Assembly: GCF_017832355.1 (NCBI RefSeq)
Contig: NZ_JAFIBY010000002.1
Coordinates: 434,001-498,000 of the forward strand
DNA length: 64,000 bases
Direction of reading: 5' to 3'
Source of the DNA: Serratia sp. PL17
Lineage (GTDB): Bacteria; Pseudomonadota; Gammaproteobacteria; Enterobacterales; Enterobacteriaceae
Part shown: positions 11,129 to 20,329 of the stretch, piece after piece
Position numbering within the stretch: the first letter of the stretch is position 1
Layout of the letters: each line of letters opens with the position of its first letter
Made by a program: the position numbers and the translations under genes
The notes under the pieces: model-generated
What the model was told of the DNA's origin: nothing
What the model saw: only the letters and a program-made list of their open reading frames with translations
Database searches by the model: none

Positions 11129-11743
11129 TTAACTGAGCGCGACCTTGATACCCAAGGCAATCAGCATGCCGCCCAGCACTTTGTCGACGATCTTCTGGGT
11201 CTTTTCCAGCCCACGGCGTACCGGCCCGCTTTGTATCAGGAATACCAACGCCGGCCACCAGAGGGCAGACAGCCCAAGAATAATCCCCGCGTACCAGAGT
11301 TTTTCGCCCAGCCCAGAGTTGATCTGCAGTACCTGAGTGAAGACCGCCAGGAAGAATAACGTGGCTTTTGGGTTAAGCAGATTACACAGATATCCTTGTA
11401 CAAAGGCGTTTTTCAGGCTCACCTGCTGTTGCGGCAGATTACTGACATTCATCTTACTGCCACCGCGTGACAGTAACGCCTGAATACCAACCCAAATCAG
11501 GTATACCGCTCCCGCGTATTTCAGCACATTAAACAACCAGGGTGTGGTTGTGATCACCACCGCCAAGCCGGCGACACAGTAAGACATATGGGTCGCGACA
11601 CCGCAGAACACACCGAAGGCGGTCATCATGGCAGCCAGCCGCGGATAACGGGCCGCGTTTTTGATCACCAGGAAAAAATCCGGACCTGGCGATAGCATCC
11701 CTAAAGCGGCAATACCGGCAACGAACAGCGAAGTTTCAAGCAT
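11129..11743 (-). CDS. LysE/RhtB-family amino-acid exporter
   Basis: A 204-aa inner-membrane protein of the LysE/RhtB superfamily, with about six hydrophobic segments and the family signature GMLSPGPDFFLVIKNAARYP near the N-terminus. I choose ATG 11743 (MLETSLFVAG) because it begins directly with the first membrane helix and gives the usual 200-210 aa; a longer form from 11815 adds a charged tail not seen in the family. Members export homoserine, threonine, lysine or other amino acids; the substrate cannot be told here. It is divergent from yjjP, itself part of a predicted exporter pair. E. coli has no gene at this position. Confidence 0.85.
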   Translation of the reverse strand: MLETSLFVAGIAALGMLSPGPDFFLVIKNAARYPRLAAMMTAFGVFCGVATHMSYCVAGLAVVITTTPWLFNVLKYAGAVYLIWVGIQALLSRGGSKMNVSNLPQQQVSLKNAFVQGYLCNLLNPKATLFFLAVFTQVLQINSGLGEKLWYAGIILGLSALWWPALVFLIQSGPVRRGLEKTQKIVDKVLGGMLIALGIKVALS

Positions 11744-11917
11744 GATTTGACTCTCTGCACAAAAGGCCCAATTGCGCTGATAATAACGCCGCTTCTCCTG
11801 ATGCGCATCAACCAAATGAGGTAATGTTTGACTCTATGATAAACATTCCTGCCCGCCGTCTTTCAAGCCGCAGTAGTGAAAGCCAGAGGGTCTACTCAGC
11901 GCGAACCCCGGGACATT

Positions 11918-12718
11918 ATGCAACAGCCGACAACGACAGACATCCCGCCGCCACAGCGGCAACAACGTGAAATCACTCGGCTGTGCATTCAGTGTGCTTT
12001 GCTGCTGTTACAACATGGCGCTGAAAGCACGGTAGTGGAGCAGTTATCGACTCGGCTGGGGATGGCGCTGGGGATGGACAGCGTGGAAAGTTCGATCTCG
12101 GCCAATGCGGTCGTGCTGACGACGCTCAGTAAAGGTGAATGCCTGACCACGACACGCAAGAATGTTGACCGCGGCATCAATATGCAGATGGTGACCGAGG
12201 TACAACACATTGTCATTTTGGCGGAGCATCGGCTCGCCGATGCGCATGACGTAGCCCGGCGTTTCGAGAAAATCCGTCCGCTGCGTTACCCACGCTGGTT
12301 GGTCGTGTTGATGGTGGCGCTGTCTTGCGGCTGCTTCAGCGTATTGAACGGTGGTGATCAAAAAGCATTTGCAGTCACCTTTATCGCCAGTGGCCTGGCG
12401 ATGTCTGTGCGCCAAATGTTGACGGCTCGTCATATGAATCCGCTGATTAACTTTTGCCTGACGGCCTTTGTCGCTACATCGGTTTCCGGCCTGCTACTGC
12501 GATTGCCGGTGTTTAGTCAAACCTCCACGGTGGCGATGGCGGCCAGCGTACTGCTGCTGGTGCCCGGATTCCCGCTGATTAACGCGGTCGCCGATATGTT
12601 CAAGGGGCACATTAATACTGGTTTGGCGCGTTGGGCGATGGCGAGCTTGCTGACGTTGGCCACCTGTATCGGTGTAGTGATGGCGATGGCGCTATGGGAT
12701 CTGCGGGGGTGGTCATGA
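11918..12718 (+). CDS. yjjP: ThrE-family exporter subunit YjjP
   Basis: A 266-aa protein with a cytoplasmic N-terminal region ([34 protein letters not shown]) and about five membrane helices in the C-terminal half ending in [21 protein letters not shown], typical of the ThrE/YjjP family. In E. coli YjjP and YjjB act together in export of succinate and perhaps amino acids. I start at ATG 11918 ([11 protein letters not shown]), which aligns with E. coli YjjP (256 aa); the upstream in-frame ATG 11876 lacks a ribosome-binding site. Its stop overlaps the yjjB ATG (ATGA). Confidence 0.9.
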   Translation: MQQPTTTDIPPPQRQQREITRLCIQCALLLLQHGAESTVVEQLSTRLGMALGMDSVESSISANAVVLTTLSKGECLTTTRKNVDRGINMQMVTEVQHIVILAEHRLADAHDVARRFEKIRPLRYPRWLVVLMVALSCGCFSVLNGGDQKAFAVTFIASGLAMSVRQMLTARHMNPLINFCLTAFVATSVSGLLLRLPVFSQTSTVAMAASVLLLVPGFPLINAVADMFKGHINTGLARWAMASLLTLATCIGVVMAMALWDLRGWS

Positions 12719-13179
12719 GTTTGCTTTGGGCCTTACTGCAGGACATGTTGCTGGCGGCGGTGCCGGCGCTGGGCTTTGCCATGGTATTCAACGTGCCGCT
12801 GCGTGCCTTGCGTTATTGCGCATTGTTGGGCGCGGTGGGCCACGGTTCCCGTATGCTGATGATGCACGCAGGAATGAACATCGAATGGGCGTCGCTGCTG
12901 GCAGCTATTTTGATTGGCATCATCGGCATTTATTGGTCTCGCTGGCTGCTGGCACACCCAAAGGTGTTTACCGTGGCAGCCGTGATCCCGATGTTCCCCG
13001 GAATCTCCGCGTATACCGCGATGATCTCAGTGGTTGAGATTTCGCATTTGGGTTATAGCGAGGCGCTGATGGCCACGATGATGAGTAATTTTCTGAAGGC
13101 CTGTTTTATCGTCGGCGCGTTATCGATCGGGCTGTCATTGCCAGGGCTTTGGTTGTATCGCAAACGTCCCGGCGTTTGA
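12715..13179 (+). CDS. yjjB: ThrE-family exporter subunit YjjB
   Basis: A 154-aa membrane protein (E. coli 157) with four to five helices and the conserved blocks [40 protein letters not shown] and [17 protein letters not shown]. The start at 12715 overlaps the yjjP stop in an ATGA junction, so the two subunits are coupled. YjjP and YjjB correspond to the two halves of the single-chain Corynebacterium threonine exporter ThrE. In E. coli the pair sits elsewhere in the chromosome, so its place next to folA is lineage-specific. Confidence 0.9.
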   Translation: MSLLWALLQDMLLAAVPALGFAMVFNVPLRALRYCALLGAVGHGSRMLMMHAGMNIEWASLLAAILIGIIGIYWSRWLLAHPKVFTVAAVIPMFPGISAYTAMISVVEISHLGYSEALMATMMSNFLKACFIVGALSIGLSLPGLWLYRKRPGV

Positions 13180-13259
13180 GGATTTACGGGCAAAAAAATA
13201 TGGGTATTAGTTATGCTGATAAGAGCTATCTTATATATTCATATTGCTTGATTAGCCTA

Positions 13260-13288
13260 TCGACGGCAGATAGGGCTTTACGTATAGT
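13260..13288 (+). promoter_or_regulatory. probable folA promoter
   Basis: TCGACG (13260-13265) and TATAGT (13283-13288) with a 17-bp spacer lie 35 bp before the folA ATG. Each hexamer has at least four of six consensus bases. Confidence 0.6.
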
Positions 13289-13322
13289 GTGAGCAATTTT
13301 GCTGCCTACACAGGGTTTAACA

Positions 13323-13805
13323 ATGATTATCAGCCTGATCGCTGCCTTGGCGGCGGATCGCGTTATTGGTATGGAAAACGCCATGCCGTGGCACCTGCCA
13401 GCAGATTTAGCGTGGTTTAAACGTAACACGCTGAATAAACCGGTTATTATGGGCCGTAAAACTTTCGAGTCCATTGGTCGCCCGTTGCCGGGGCGCCATA
13501 ATATCGTTTTAAGCAGCCGTCCTGGCAGTGAAACCGGGGTGACCTGGGCGACGTCACTGGACGAAGCACTGGCCGCTGCTGGCGATGTCGAAGAAGTCAT
13601 GGTGATGGGGGGGGGGCGTATTTATACCCAATTCCTGCCACGCGCCAACCGCATGTACCTGACGCATATCGATGCCGAAGTCGGTGGTGACACCCATTTC
13701 CCGGACTATGAGCCGGACGAATGGGAAACTTCGTTCAGTGAGTTCCACGATGCTGACGAGCTGAATTCTCACAGCTATTGCTTCGAGATTTTAGAACACC
13801 GCTAA
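13323..13805 (+). CDS. folA: dihydrofolate reductase
   Basis: FolA reduces dihydrofolate to tetrahydrofolate with NADPH and is the trimethoprim target. The protein is 160 aa (E. coli 159), starting at ATG 13323 ([23 protein letters not shown]). The catalytic acid is D28 in LPADLAW, shifted by one from E. coli D27. GRKTFESIG and EVMVMGGGR form the NADPH site. The glycines 96-98 are encoded by GGG GGG GGG after ATG, creating a run of ten G (13607-13616) in an essential gene. It is transcribed alone from a nearby promoter, with a hairpin after the stop. Confidence 0.97.
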   Translation: MIISLIAALAADRVIGMENAMPWHLPADLAWFKRNTLNKPVIMGRKTFESIGRPLPGRHNIVLSSRPGSETGVTWATSLDEALAAAGDVEEVMVMGGGRIYTQFLPRANRMYLTHIDAEVGGDTHFPDYEPDEWETSFSEFHDADELNSHSYCFEILEHR

Positions 13806-13830
13806 TCACCGGGTGTTAATCATATCCACC

Positions 13831-13856
13831 AAAGGGCGCAAGAGATTGCGTCCTTT
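13831..13856 (+). terminator. terminator-like hairpin after folA
   Basis: AAAGGGCGCAA (13831-13841) pairs with TTGCGTCCTTT (13846-13856), with one G-U pair, around a four-base loop. The following sequence is only moderately T-rich. Confidence 0.6.
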
Positions 13857-13891
13857 GTCGTTTCTGCGGCAAAAGGTTTTCTGACTTTTAG

Positions 13892-13925
13892 CTGTAACAT
13901 TTTCGTCACATTTCCTGATTAGTAT
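13892..13925 (+). promoter_or_regulatory. candidate Pho box and -10 element before phoX
   Basis: CTGTAAC (13892-13898), four A/T bases, then TCGTCAC (13903-13909) resemble the two direct repeats CTGTCAT of a PhoB box, five of seven each. TAGTAT at 13920-13925 is ten bases further on, where PhoB-dependent promoters carry their -10. Phosphate-starvation control is inferred. Confidence 0.6.
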
Positions 13926-14000
13926 GAAGCCGAACTCTGAGCGCCCGGCAACTCTGGTGAATCTTGATCGCGGCGCCATATTAAAAAAGGAAATAAACCT

Positions 14001-15890
14001 ATGACGACTAAAATTGAGCAATTAGATGCCGATCGCCTGACCGACCCCACCCGCCGCAAGTTACTGCTGGGCAGCGCAGGTGCCGTTGGCCTGGCCGGTT
14101 TCCTCGGCGGCGGTATTTGGACCCTATCCGCCGACGCATTGGCAGAAGATTTACCGCCAAACAAGCTGTTAGGCTTCAAGGGCATTGCAGCCTCAACCGC
14201 GGATGAGGTGGCGATTGCACCGGGATATCGCGCGGAGGTGCTGATCTCTTGGGGGGAACCGTTGGTTGAGGGCGCTGCCGCTTTTGACCCGCAGGGCAAT
14301 AACAGCGCCGCCGACCAGGAAAAGCAGTTTGGTGATAACAACGATGGCATGAGTTTCTTCCCGATTGATGACAATCACGGCGTGATGGCCATCAACAACG
14401 AATACGTTAATGAGCAGTATCTCTTTGCCCACGGTGGCACCAAAGCCACCAGCCTGGAGGACGTGCGTAAATCACAAGCCGCACATGGTGTTTCCATTGT
14501 TGCGGTGCGCCGCGACGGTGACAGCCAACGCTGGGAAGTAGAGCGTCCGTCACGCTATAACCGCCGTATCACGGCCAATACCGAAATGCAGTTCAGCGGC
14601 CCGGCTGCCGGCCACCCGTTGTTGCAGACGGCGGCTGATCCTAGCGGACGCAAGGTGTTGGGCACCTTCGGCAACTGTGCTAACGGGAAAACGCCCTGGG
14701 GCACTTACCTGACCTGCGAAGAGAATTTTGATACTTATTTTGGTACTCACCAGGCGGATTACAAGACGACGGCAGAACAGAAACGCTACACGCTGAAAGT
14801 GAGCGAACCGGAGCGTAACTGGCCGGATTATGACGAGCGTTTTGATGTGGCGAAAAATCCAAACGAATTCAACCGCCACGGTTGGATTGTCGAAATCGAC
14901 CCAATGAATCCAACGTCGACACCGATCAAACACACCGCTCTGGGGCGCTTCAAGCATGAAAATGCTGCCGTTACTGTCGCAAAGGATGGCCGCCTGGTTG
15001 TTTACATGGGGGACGATGAGCGCGGTGAGCACATTTATAAATACGTTTCCAAGGGTGTGGTTGACGTGGCTAACCCTGCCAATAATCGTACCCTGTTGGA
15101 CGAAGGCACGCTGTATGTGGCGCAGTTTGATGGCGATGCCGCCGGTACGCCGTTGAAGGGCACAGGGCGTTGGATTGCCCTGGAGTTCGGCAAGAATGGG
15201 CTGACACCGGAAAATGGCTTCCGTGACGAGTCTGAAGTGCTGATCTTCGCCCGTAAAGCGGCGGCGCAGGTTGGGGCAACCAAAATGGACCGCCCTGAAT
15301 GGATCGCGGTCAATCCTCACGATGGTCGAGCCTACTGCACGTTAACCAATAACAGTAAGCGTGGCGAAGAGGGCATGCCGCTGAACGCGGCGAACCCGCG
15401 CCCGAATAATGTCTACGGTCAGATTATCCGTTGGGATGAAGGTGGCGATGCCACGGCGGCGTCATTCACCTGGGATATTTATGCATTGTGCGGCAACCCT
15501 ATTGCGCACCCGGAAGGGGTGAATCGCGGTACGCCCAATATTACTGCGGACAATACCTTCAATAGCCCGGATGGCTTGGGCTTTGATAAATCCGGTCGCC
15601 TGTGGATCCTCACTGACGGTAAATACAGTAATAAGGGCGACTATGCTGGGCAAGGGAACAACCAGATGTTGGTGGGGGATCCACTCAGTGGTGAGATTCG
15701 TCGCTTTATGGTCGGCCCGAAATCCTGCGAATTGACCGGTATTACCTTCACTCCGGATTACAAGACGATGTTTGTCAACGTACAGCACCCGGGCGAAGAA
15801 GGCGATTCCCATTTCCCGAACAACAGTCCGCGCCCGCGTTCGTCAGTATTGATGATTACGCGTGAAGACGGTGGTGTTATCGGGGCTTAA
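14001..15890 (+). CDS. PhoX-family (DUF839) alkaline phosphatase, Tat-exported
   Basis: A 629-aa protein of the PhoX/DUF839 family, which are Ca2+/Fe3+-dependent phosphomonoesterases folded as a beta-propeller. The N-terminus carries a twin-arginine signal DPTRRKLLLG (RR at 18-19), a hydrophobic stretch to residue 43 and a probable cleavage site after ADALA (48), so the folded enzyme should be exported by Tat to the periplasm. Family blocks are NNEYVNEQYLF, GNCANGKTPWGTYLTCEENFD and GRLWILTDGK. AAGGAAA precedes the ATG. A candidate Pho box upstream fits induction by low phosphate. I keep the gene name blank because several DUF839 subgroups exist. E. coli has no equivalent here. Confidence 0.88.
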   Translation: MTTKIEQLDADRLTDPTRRKLLLGSAGAVGLAGFLGGGIWTLSADALAEDLPPNKLLGFKGIAASTADEVAIAPGYRAEVLISWGEPLVEGAAAFDPQGNNSAADQEKQFGDNNDGMSFFPIDDNHGVMAINNEYVNEQYLFAHGGTKATSLEDVRKSQAAHGVSIVAVRRDGDSQRWEVERPSRYNRRITANTEMQFSGPAAGHPLLQTAADPSGRKVLGTFGNCANGKTPWGTYLTCEENFDTYFGTHQADYKTTAEQKRYTLKVSEPERNWPDYDERFDVAKNPNEFNRHGWIVEIDPMNPTSTPIKHTALGRFKHENAAVTVAKDGRLVVYMGDDERGEHIYKYVSKGVVDVANPANNRTLLDEGTLYVAQFDGDAAGTPLKGTGRWIALEFGKNGLTPENGFRDESEVLIFARKAAAQVGATKMDRPEWIAVNPHDGRAYCTLTNNSKRGEEGMPLNAANPRPNNVYGQIIRWDEGGDATAASFTWDIYALCGNPIAHPEGVNRGTPNITADNTFNSPDGLGFDKSGRLWILTDGKYSNKGDYAGQGNNQMLVGDPLSGEIRRFMVGPKSCELTGITFTPDYKTMFVNVQHPGEEGDSHFPNNSPRPRSSVLMITREDGGVIGA

Positions 15891-15894
15891 GGCG

Positions 15895-15929
15895 AAAACA
15901 GTGGGGCGGCTTTAACCGCCCCACTCTAA
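15895..15929. terminator. bidirectional terminator between phoX-like gene and apaH
   Basis: A nine-base perfect stem GTGGGGCGG (15901-15909) / CCGCCCCAC (15916-15924) with a six-base loop lies between the two convergent genes, with A-rich sequence to the left and TCTAATTAT to the right. Confidence 0.8.
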
Positions 15930-16781
15930 TTATGACGCGACCTGTTGGTGCACGCTGTCCTGAGAATCACGGCGGTGAGCCGGTTGGGTAAAGTACTGCT
16001 GGTCTTCCCAACGTAGCATGGTCAGATCGCCCCCCCAACAGCAGCCGGTATCAAGGCCAATAACGCCTGCGGGTGTGCCCTTACCTTCCAGTGATGCCCA
16101 GTGACCAAAGATAATGGTGTAATCGGCATCAACCAATCGCGGTAATTCAAACCAAGGCTTGAGCGGGGCAGGCGCTGTGCCTGGCGCATCTTTGCAGATC
16201 ATATCAAGCTGGCCGTTCGGGAAGCAGTAACGCATGCGTGTCAGGGCATTGGTACTGAACCGCAGGCGAGCCAATCCGCTCAGCTCTGGGCTCCAGTTGT
16301 TCGGCATATCACCGTACATGGCGTCGAGGAACAGCGGATAGCTGTCGCTGCTCAATACGGCCTCGACTTCACGGGCGCAGATTTGTGCCGTTTCAATGTC
16401 CCATTGCGGAGTGATCCCGGCATGTGCCATCACCAGTTTGAGTTGCTCATCCACTTGCAGCACCGGTTGGCGGCGTAGCCAGTTGATAAGCTCATCAGCG
16501 TCAGGGGCTTCCAGCAACTGAGTGATGCGGTCTTTGGGCTTATTACGACTGATGCCGGCATAGACAGCCAACAGGTGCAGATCGTGGTTGCCCAGGACCA
16601 TACGTACCGCAGGGCCGAGTGAACGCACGTAGCGCAGCACGTCCAACGAGCCGGGGCCGCGGGCAACCAAATCGCCGGTCAGCCACAGGCGGTCATGCAG
16701 AGGATCGAAAGCAACTTGGGCCAATAGCGACTGCAGTTCATCAAAACAGCCATGAACATCGCCGATGAGATATGTCGACAT
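15930..16781 (-). CDS. apaH: bis(5'-nucleosyl)-tetraphosphatase, symmetrical
   Basis: ApaH splits Ap4A into two ADP and also removes Np4 caps from RNA in E. coli. The 283-aa protein (E. coli 280) shows the metallophosphoesterase motifs [10 protein letters not shown] at the N-terminus, [18 protein letters not shown] and [11 protein letters not shown]. The last gene of the lptD-surA-pdxA-rsmA-apaG-apaH unit, it starts four bases after the apaG stop. Confidence 0.97.
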   Translation of the reverse strand: MSTYLIGDVHGCFDELQSLLAQVAFDPLHDRLWLTGDLVARGPGSLDVLRYVRSLGPAVRMVLGNHDLHLLAVYAGISRNKPKDRITQLLEAPDADELINWLRRQPVLQVDEQLKLVMAHAGITPQWDIETAQICAREVEAVLSSDSYPLFLDAMYGDMPNNWSPELSGLARLRFSTNALTRMRYCFPNGQLDMICKDAPGTAPAPLKPWFELPRLVDADYTIIFGHWASLEGKGTPAGVIGLDTGCCWGGDLTMLRWEDQQYFTQPAHRRDSQDSVHQQVAS

Positions 16782-16785
16782 AGAA

Positions 16786-17163
16786 TTAGTGAATCAGTGT
16801 TGGGATAGCTAAGCGGAACACGGGAATAGCGGTCTGGAACGGTTGACCCTGATGATCAACCATTTCGTAATGGCCTTCCATGGTACCCAGTGGCGTTTCA
16901 AGGATAGCGCCGCTGGTGTATTGGAATTCTCCCCCAGGTGGAATGAGGGGTTGTTCGCCAACCACGCCTTCACCCTGAACTTCAGTCTGACGGCCATTAC
17001 TGTTGGTAATCAACCAGTAACGCCCAAGCAGTTGCACGTTGAAACGCCCCAAATTGCGGATGGTGATGGTATAAGCGAAGACGTAACGTTCTTCCTCAGG
17101 TATCGATTGTGATTCCACATAGACACTTTGTACCTGAATACATACACGGGGCGAATCAATCAT
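16786..17163 (-). CDS. apaG: ApaG protein
   Basis: A 125-aa single-domain beta-sandwich protein, the same length as in E. coli. Its biochemical role is not settled; the family has a fibronectin-like fold with a GxGxVG-like turn, seen here as [17 protein letters not shown] start at ATG 17163 ([13 protein letters not shown]), preceded by AAGGAG, rather than the GTG two codons upstream. It lies 12 bp after rsmA and 4 bp before apaH, matching the conserved enterobacterial operon. Confidence 0.95.
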
Positions 17164-17175
17164 GACCACTACTCC

Positions 17176-17994
17176 TTATTGCTGCGGCGCGGGATTGGCT
17201 GAAAGCCAGTTAGCCAGCTTACAGTATTGCGCCACAGAAATATTCTCTGCTCTAAGTACCGGATCGATACCCAATTCCGTCAGTTGCTCTGGCGTGAACA
17301 GATCACCCAGGCTGTTGCGGACCGTCTTCCGGCGTTGGTTGAACGCCTGAGTTGTTATCCGGCTTAGCATACGTACGTCACCCACCGGGTTCGGGTTCAC
17401 AAGATGCGGAACCAGACGTACCACAGCGGAATCCACTTTTGGCGCCGGGGTGAAAGAGGTCGGTGGCACTTCCAGCACCGGGATGACGTTGCAGTAGTAC
17501 TGCGCCATTACGGTTAAACGCCCGTAGGCTTTGCTGTTTGGCCCAGCAACCAGACGATTGACGACCTCTTTCTGCAACATAAAGTGCATGTCGCGGATGG
17601 CCTGAGTATAGCTGAAAAGGTGGAACATCAGCGGCGTCGAAATGTTATACGGCAGGTTACCAAACACGCGCAGCGGTTGGCCAGCCTGCTCGGCCATTTC
17701 GGCAAAGTTCACCGTCATGGCGTCTTGCTGGTGGATGGTCAGTTTGTCTTTCAGCTGTGGGTGATTCGCCAGGCGAGCCGCCAGATCGCGGTCCAGCTCA
17801 ATCACTGTCATGCGGTCCATGCGTGCGCCAACCGGCTCGGTCAATGCACCCAAGCCGGGGCCGATTTCAACCACCGCTTCACCCGGCATGGGATGAATGG
17901 CGGAGACAATGCTATCGATGACAAACTGATCGGTTAAAAAGTTCTGTCCAAAGCGTTTGCGGGCAAAGTGCCCTTGGTGGACTTTATTATTCAT
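17176..17994 (-). CDS. rsmA: 16S rRNA (adenine1518/1519-N6)-dimethyltransferase
   Basis: RsmA (KsgA) dimethylates A1518 and A1519 of 16S rRNA in the late 30S subunit; loss gives kasugamycin resistance. The protein is 272 aa. The SAM-binding motif [15 protein letters not shown] and motif [10 protein letters not shown] are clear, and the N-terminal [10 protein letters not shown] is the family signature. It overlaps pdxA by 8 bp and precedes apaG in the operon. Confidence 0.98.
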   Translation of the reverse strand: MNNKVHQGHFARKRFGQNFLTDQFVIDSIVSAIHPMPGEAVVEIGPGLGALTEPVGARMDRMTVIELDRDLAARLANHPQLKDKLTIHQQDAMTVNFAEMAEQAGQPLRVFGNLPYNISTPLMFHLFSYTQAIRDMHFMLQKEVVNRLVAGPNSKAYGRLTVMAQYYCNVIPVLEVPPTSFTPAPKVDSAVVRLVPHLVNPNPVGDVRMLSRITTQAFNQRRKTVRNSLGDLFTPEQLTELGIDPVLRAENISVAQYCKLANWLSANPAPQQ

Positions 17995-18979
17995 TACAAT
18001 TAATTATCATTTTAATGGCGAGATTCAAGGCCGTTTTGAAACTGCCTGCATCGGCGGTGCCGGTGCCTGCAAGTTCTAAAGCGGTACCGTGGTCGACCGA
18101 GGTACGGATAAAAGGCAAACCGAGGGTAATATTTACCGCCCGGCCGAACCCTTGGTATTTTAGCACTGGCAGACCCTGATCGTGATACATCGCCAGCACA
18201 GCATCGGCATGTTGCAGATACTTGGGCTGGAACAGGGTGTCTGCCGGCAGTGGGCCAATAAGATGGATACCTTCAGCACGCAGCGCGTCGAGCGCCGGGA
18301 TAATGGTATCGATCTCTTCGCGGCCCATATGGCCACCTTCTCCGGCATGCGGATTCAGGCCACAGACATAAATTTGTGGTTGTGCAAGGCCAAATTTGGT
18401 TTTCAGGTCATGGTCGAGAATATGGATGACTTCATGCAGACTTTGCTGGGTGATAGCGCCAGGCACAGCCAATAAAGGCAGGTGAGTGGTCGCCAACGCC
18501 ACGCGCAGCTCTTCCGTTGCCAGCATCATCACGACACGATCGCAGCCGCTGCGATCTGCAAAGAATTCGGTATGGCCAATAAAGGGGACACCGGCATCAT
18601 TGATCACGCCCTTGTTCACCGGGCCGGTGATCAGTGCGGCGAATTCGCCATTCAGACAGCCGTCGCAGGCGCGTGCCAGCGTTTCTACGACGTAGGCGCT
18701 ATTGCCCACGTTCAATTCACCTGCTACGACCGCATGAGCGAGCGCGACGGGTAATACCGTCAGCGTACCGGCTCGCTGTGGCTGGGCAGGCTGTTGAGCT
18801 TGATAGTCGCGCAGTTGCAACGGCAGGTTTAACTGCCGGGCGCGCTCAAGCAACAAGGCCGGATCCGCGCACACCACCAGTTCAACAGGCCAATCCTGTT
18901 GTGCCAGCACTGCCACTAAATCCGGCCCAACCCCGGCAGGCTCGCCGGGGGTGATTACGATGCGATTATTGTTGTGCAT
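17987..18979 (-). CDS. pdxA: 4-hydroxythreonine-4-phosphate dehydrogenase
   Basis: PdxA oxidises 4-phosphohydroxy-L-threonine in pyridoxal phosphate synthesis. I start at ATG 18979 ([19 protein letters not shown]), giving 330 aa (E. coli 329); an upstream TTG adds three residues without support. Conserved segments are [41 protein letters not shown] and [12 protein letters not shown], including metal-binding histidines. It overlaps surA by 14 bp and rsmA by 8 bp. Confidence 0.97.
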   Translation of the reverse strand: MHNNNRIVITPGEPAGVGPDLVAVLAQQDWPVELVVCADPALLLERARQLNLPLQLRDYQAQQPAQPQRAGTLTVLPVALAHAVVAGELNVGNSAYVVETLARACDGCLNGEFAALITGPVNKGVINDAGVPFIGHTEFFADRSGCDRVVMMLATEELRVALATTHLPLLAVPGAITQQSLHEVIHILDHDLKTKFGLAQPQIYVCGLNPHAGEGGHMGREEIDTIIPALDALRAEGIHLIGPLPADTLFQPKYLQHADAVLAMYHDQGLPVLKYQGFGRAVNITLGLPFIRTSVDHGTALELAGTGTADAGSFKTALNLAIKMIINCNE

Positions 18980-20264
18980 TACCGTCAAGGATCTTCACGT
19001 AAGCCTGAGCACGTTGTTCCTGCATCCAGGTTTGCGCTTCTTCTGCAAACTTGCGGTTGAACAGCATGCGGTAAGCACGGTCTTTCTGCGCCGCGTCGGT
19101 TTTATCCACCTGACGCGTATCCAGCAACTGAATCAGGTGCCAGCCGAAGGAAGAGTGCACTGGTTGGCTGATTTCGCCTTTACTCAGTTTCATTAAAGCA
19201 TCGCGGAAAGCAGGATCGTAGATGTCTGGAGAAGCCCAGCCCAAATCACCACCCTGAAGTGCAGAACCTGGATCCTGAGAAAGCTGTTTGGCTTCGTCAG
19301 CAAACTTGGCGCGGCCGCTCTTAATTTCTTCAGCAACGGCTTGCAGTTTTGCACGAGCCTGATCGTCGGTCAGCACCACGGAAGGCTTCAGCAGAATATG
19401 GCGTGCATGAACCTCGGTGACGGATACCGACTGGTTGGCGCCGCGGATATCGTTCACTTTCAGAATGTGGAAGCCGACACCGGAACGGATTGGGCCGACC
19501 ACATCGCCTTTTTTGGCGTTAACCAGTCTTTCAGCGAACAGCGTAGGGATTTCCTGCAGCTTGCCCCAGCCCATGTTGCCGCCTTTCAGCGCCTGGGAGT
19601 CCGCGGAGTAGGCGATCGCCAGCTTGCCGAAGTCGGCACCGCCGTTGATTTCACCCATCAGTTTTTTCGCCAAGGCTTCTGCGTCGTCAACCTGTGCCTG
19701 CGACGGGTTTTCCGGCAGCGGGATCAGGATGTGACTGATGTTCATTTCAGTATCGCTACCGTTCTGAGCGCCAACCTGCGTTGCCAGTGAGTCCACTTCC
19801 TGAGGCAGGATGGTGACGCGTCGGCGAACTTCGTTGTTACGCACTTCAGAAATCAGCATTTCCTTACGGATCTGCGAACGGTAAGTGTTGTAGTTCAAGC
19901 CTTCATACGCCAGACGGCTGCGCATCTGATCGATGCTCATTTTGTTCTGTGCAGCGATGTTACTGATGGCTTTGTCCAGATCGGCATCGGAAACGGTAAT
20001 GCCCATTTTCTTGGCCATCTGCAGCTGGATGTTATCCATAATCAGGCGTTCAAGGATTTGGTGACGCAGTGTCTTGTCATCCGGCAATTGTTGCCCGGCT
20101 TGCTGCGCATTAAGTTTCACCGACTGCAACAGGGTGTTTACGTCGCTCTCAAGCACAACGCCGTTATCCACGACGGCGGCGACTTTATCCACTTCTTGGG
20201 GTGCTGCGAACGCGGTATTGGCGCAAACCACCAATCCGAGAATAAGCGTTCTCCAGTTCTTCAT
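18966..20264 (-). CDS. surA: periplasmic chaperone/peptidyl-prolyl isomerase SurA
   Basis: SurA escorts unfolded outer-membrane proteins, including the LptD made by the preceding gene, through the periplasm to the Bam complex. The start is ATG 20264 ([14 protein letters not shown]) with a signal peptide cut after AFA at about residue 20. The 432-aa product (E. coli 428) has an N-terminal chaperone domain, two parvulin domains (about 175-275 and 285-385, with ISHILIPLP and ARHILLKPS) and a C-terminal helix. A longer frame to 20333 has no plausible signal peptide. It lies 65 bp after lptD. Confidence 0.97.
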   Translation of the reverse strand: MKNWRTLILGLVVCANTAFAAPQEVDKVAAVVDNGVVLESDVNTLLQSVKLNAQQAGQQLPDDKTLRHQILERLIMDNIQLQMAKKMGITVSDADLDKAISNIAAQNKMSIDQMRSRLAYEGLNYNTYRSQIRKEMLISEVRNNEVRRRVTILPQEVDSLATQVGAQNGSDTEMNISHILIPLPENPSQAQVDDAEALAKKLMGEINGGADFGKLAIAYSADSQALKGGNMGWGKLQEIPTLFAERLVNAKKGDVVGPIRSGVGFHILKVNDIRGANQSVSVTEVHARHILLKPSVVLTDDQARAKLQAVAEEIKSGRAKFADEAKQLSQDPGSALQGGDLGWASPDIYDPAFRDALMKLSKGEISQPVHSSFGWHLIQLLDTRQVDKTDAAQKDRAYRMLFNRKFAEEAQTWMQEQRAQAYVKILDGNAQQ

Positions 20265-20329
20265 ACATTTCCCATTATGTAATCCGCAAATGCGGGTGAA
20301 AGTTCTCGTTTTCAAAGTGTTACAAAGCA

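Noticed and set aside
14550-15320. 256-aa minus-strand frame opposite the phoX-like gene
   Set aside because: Mirror frame of a well-supported gene.
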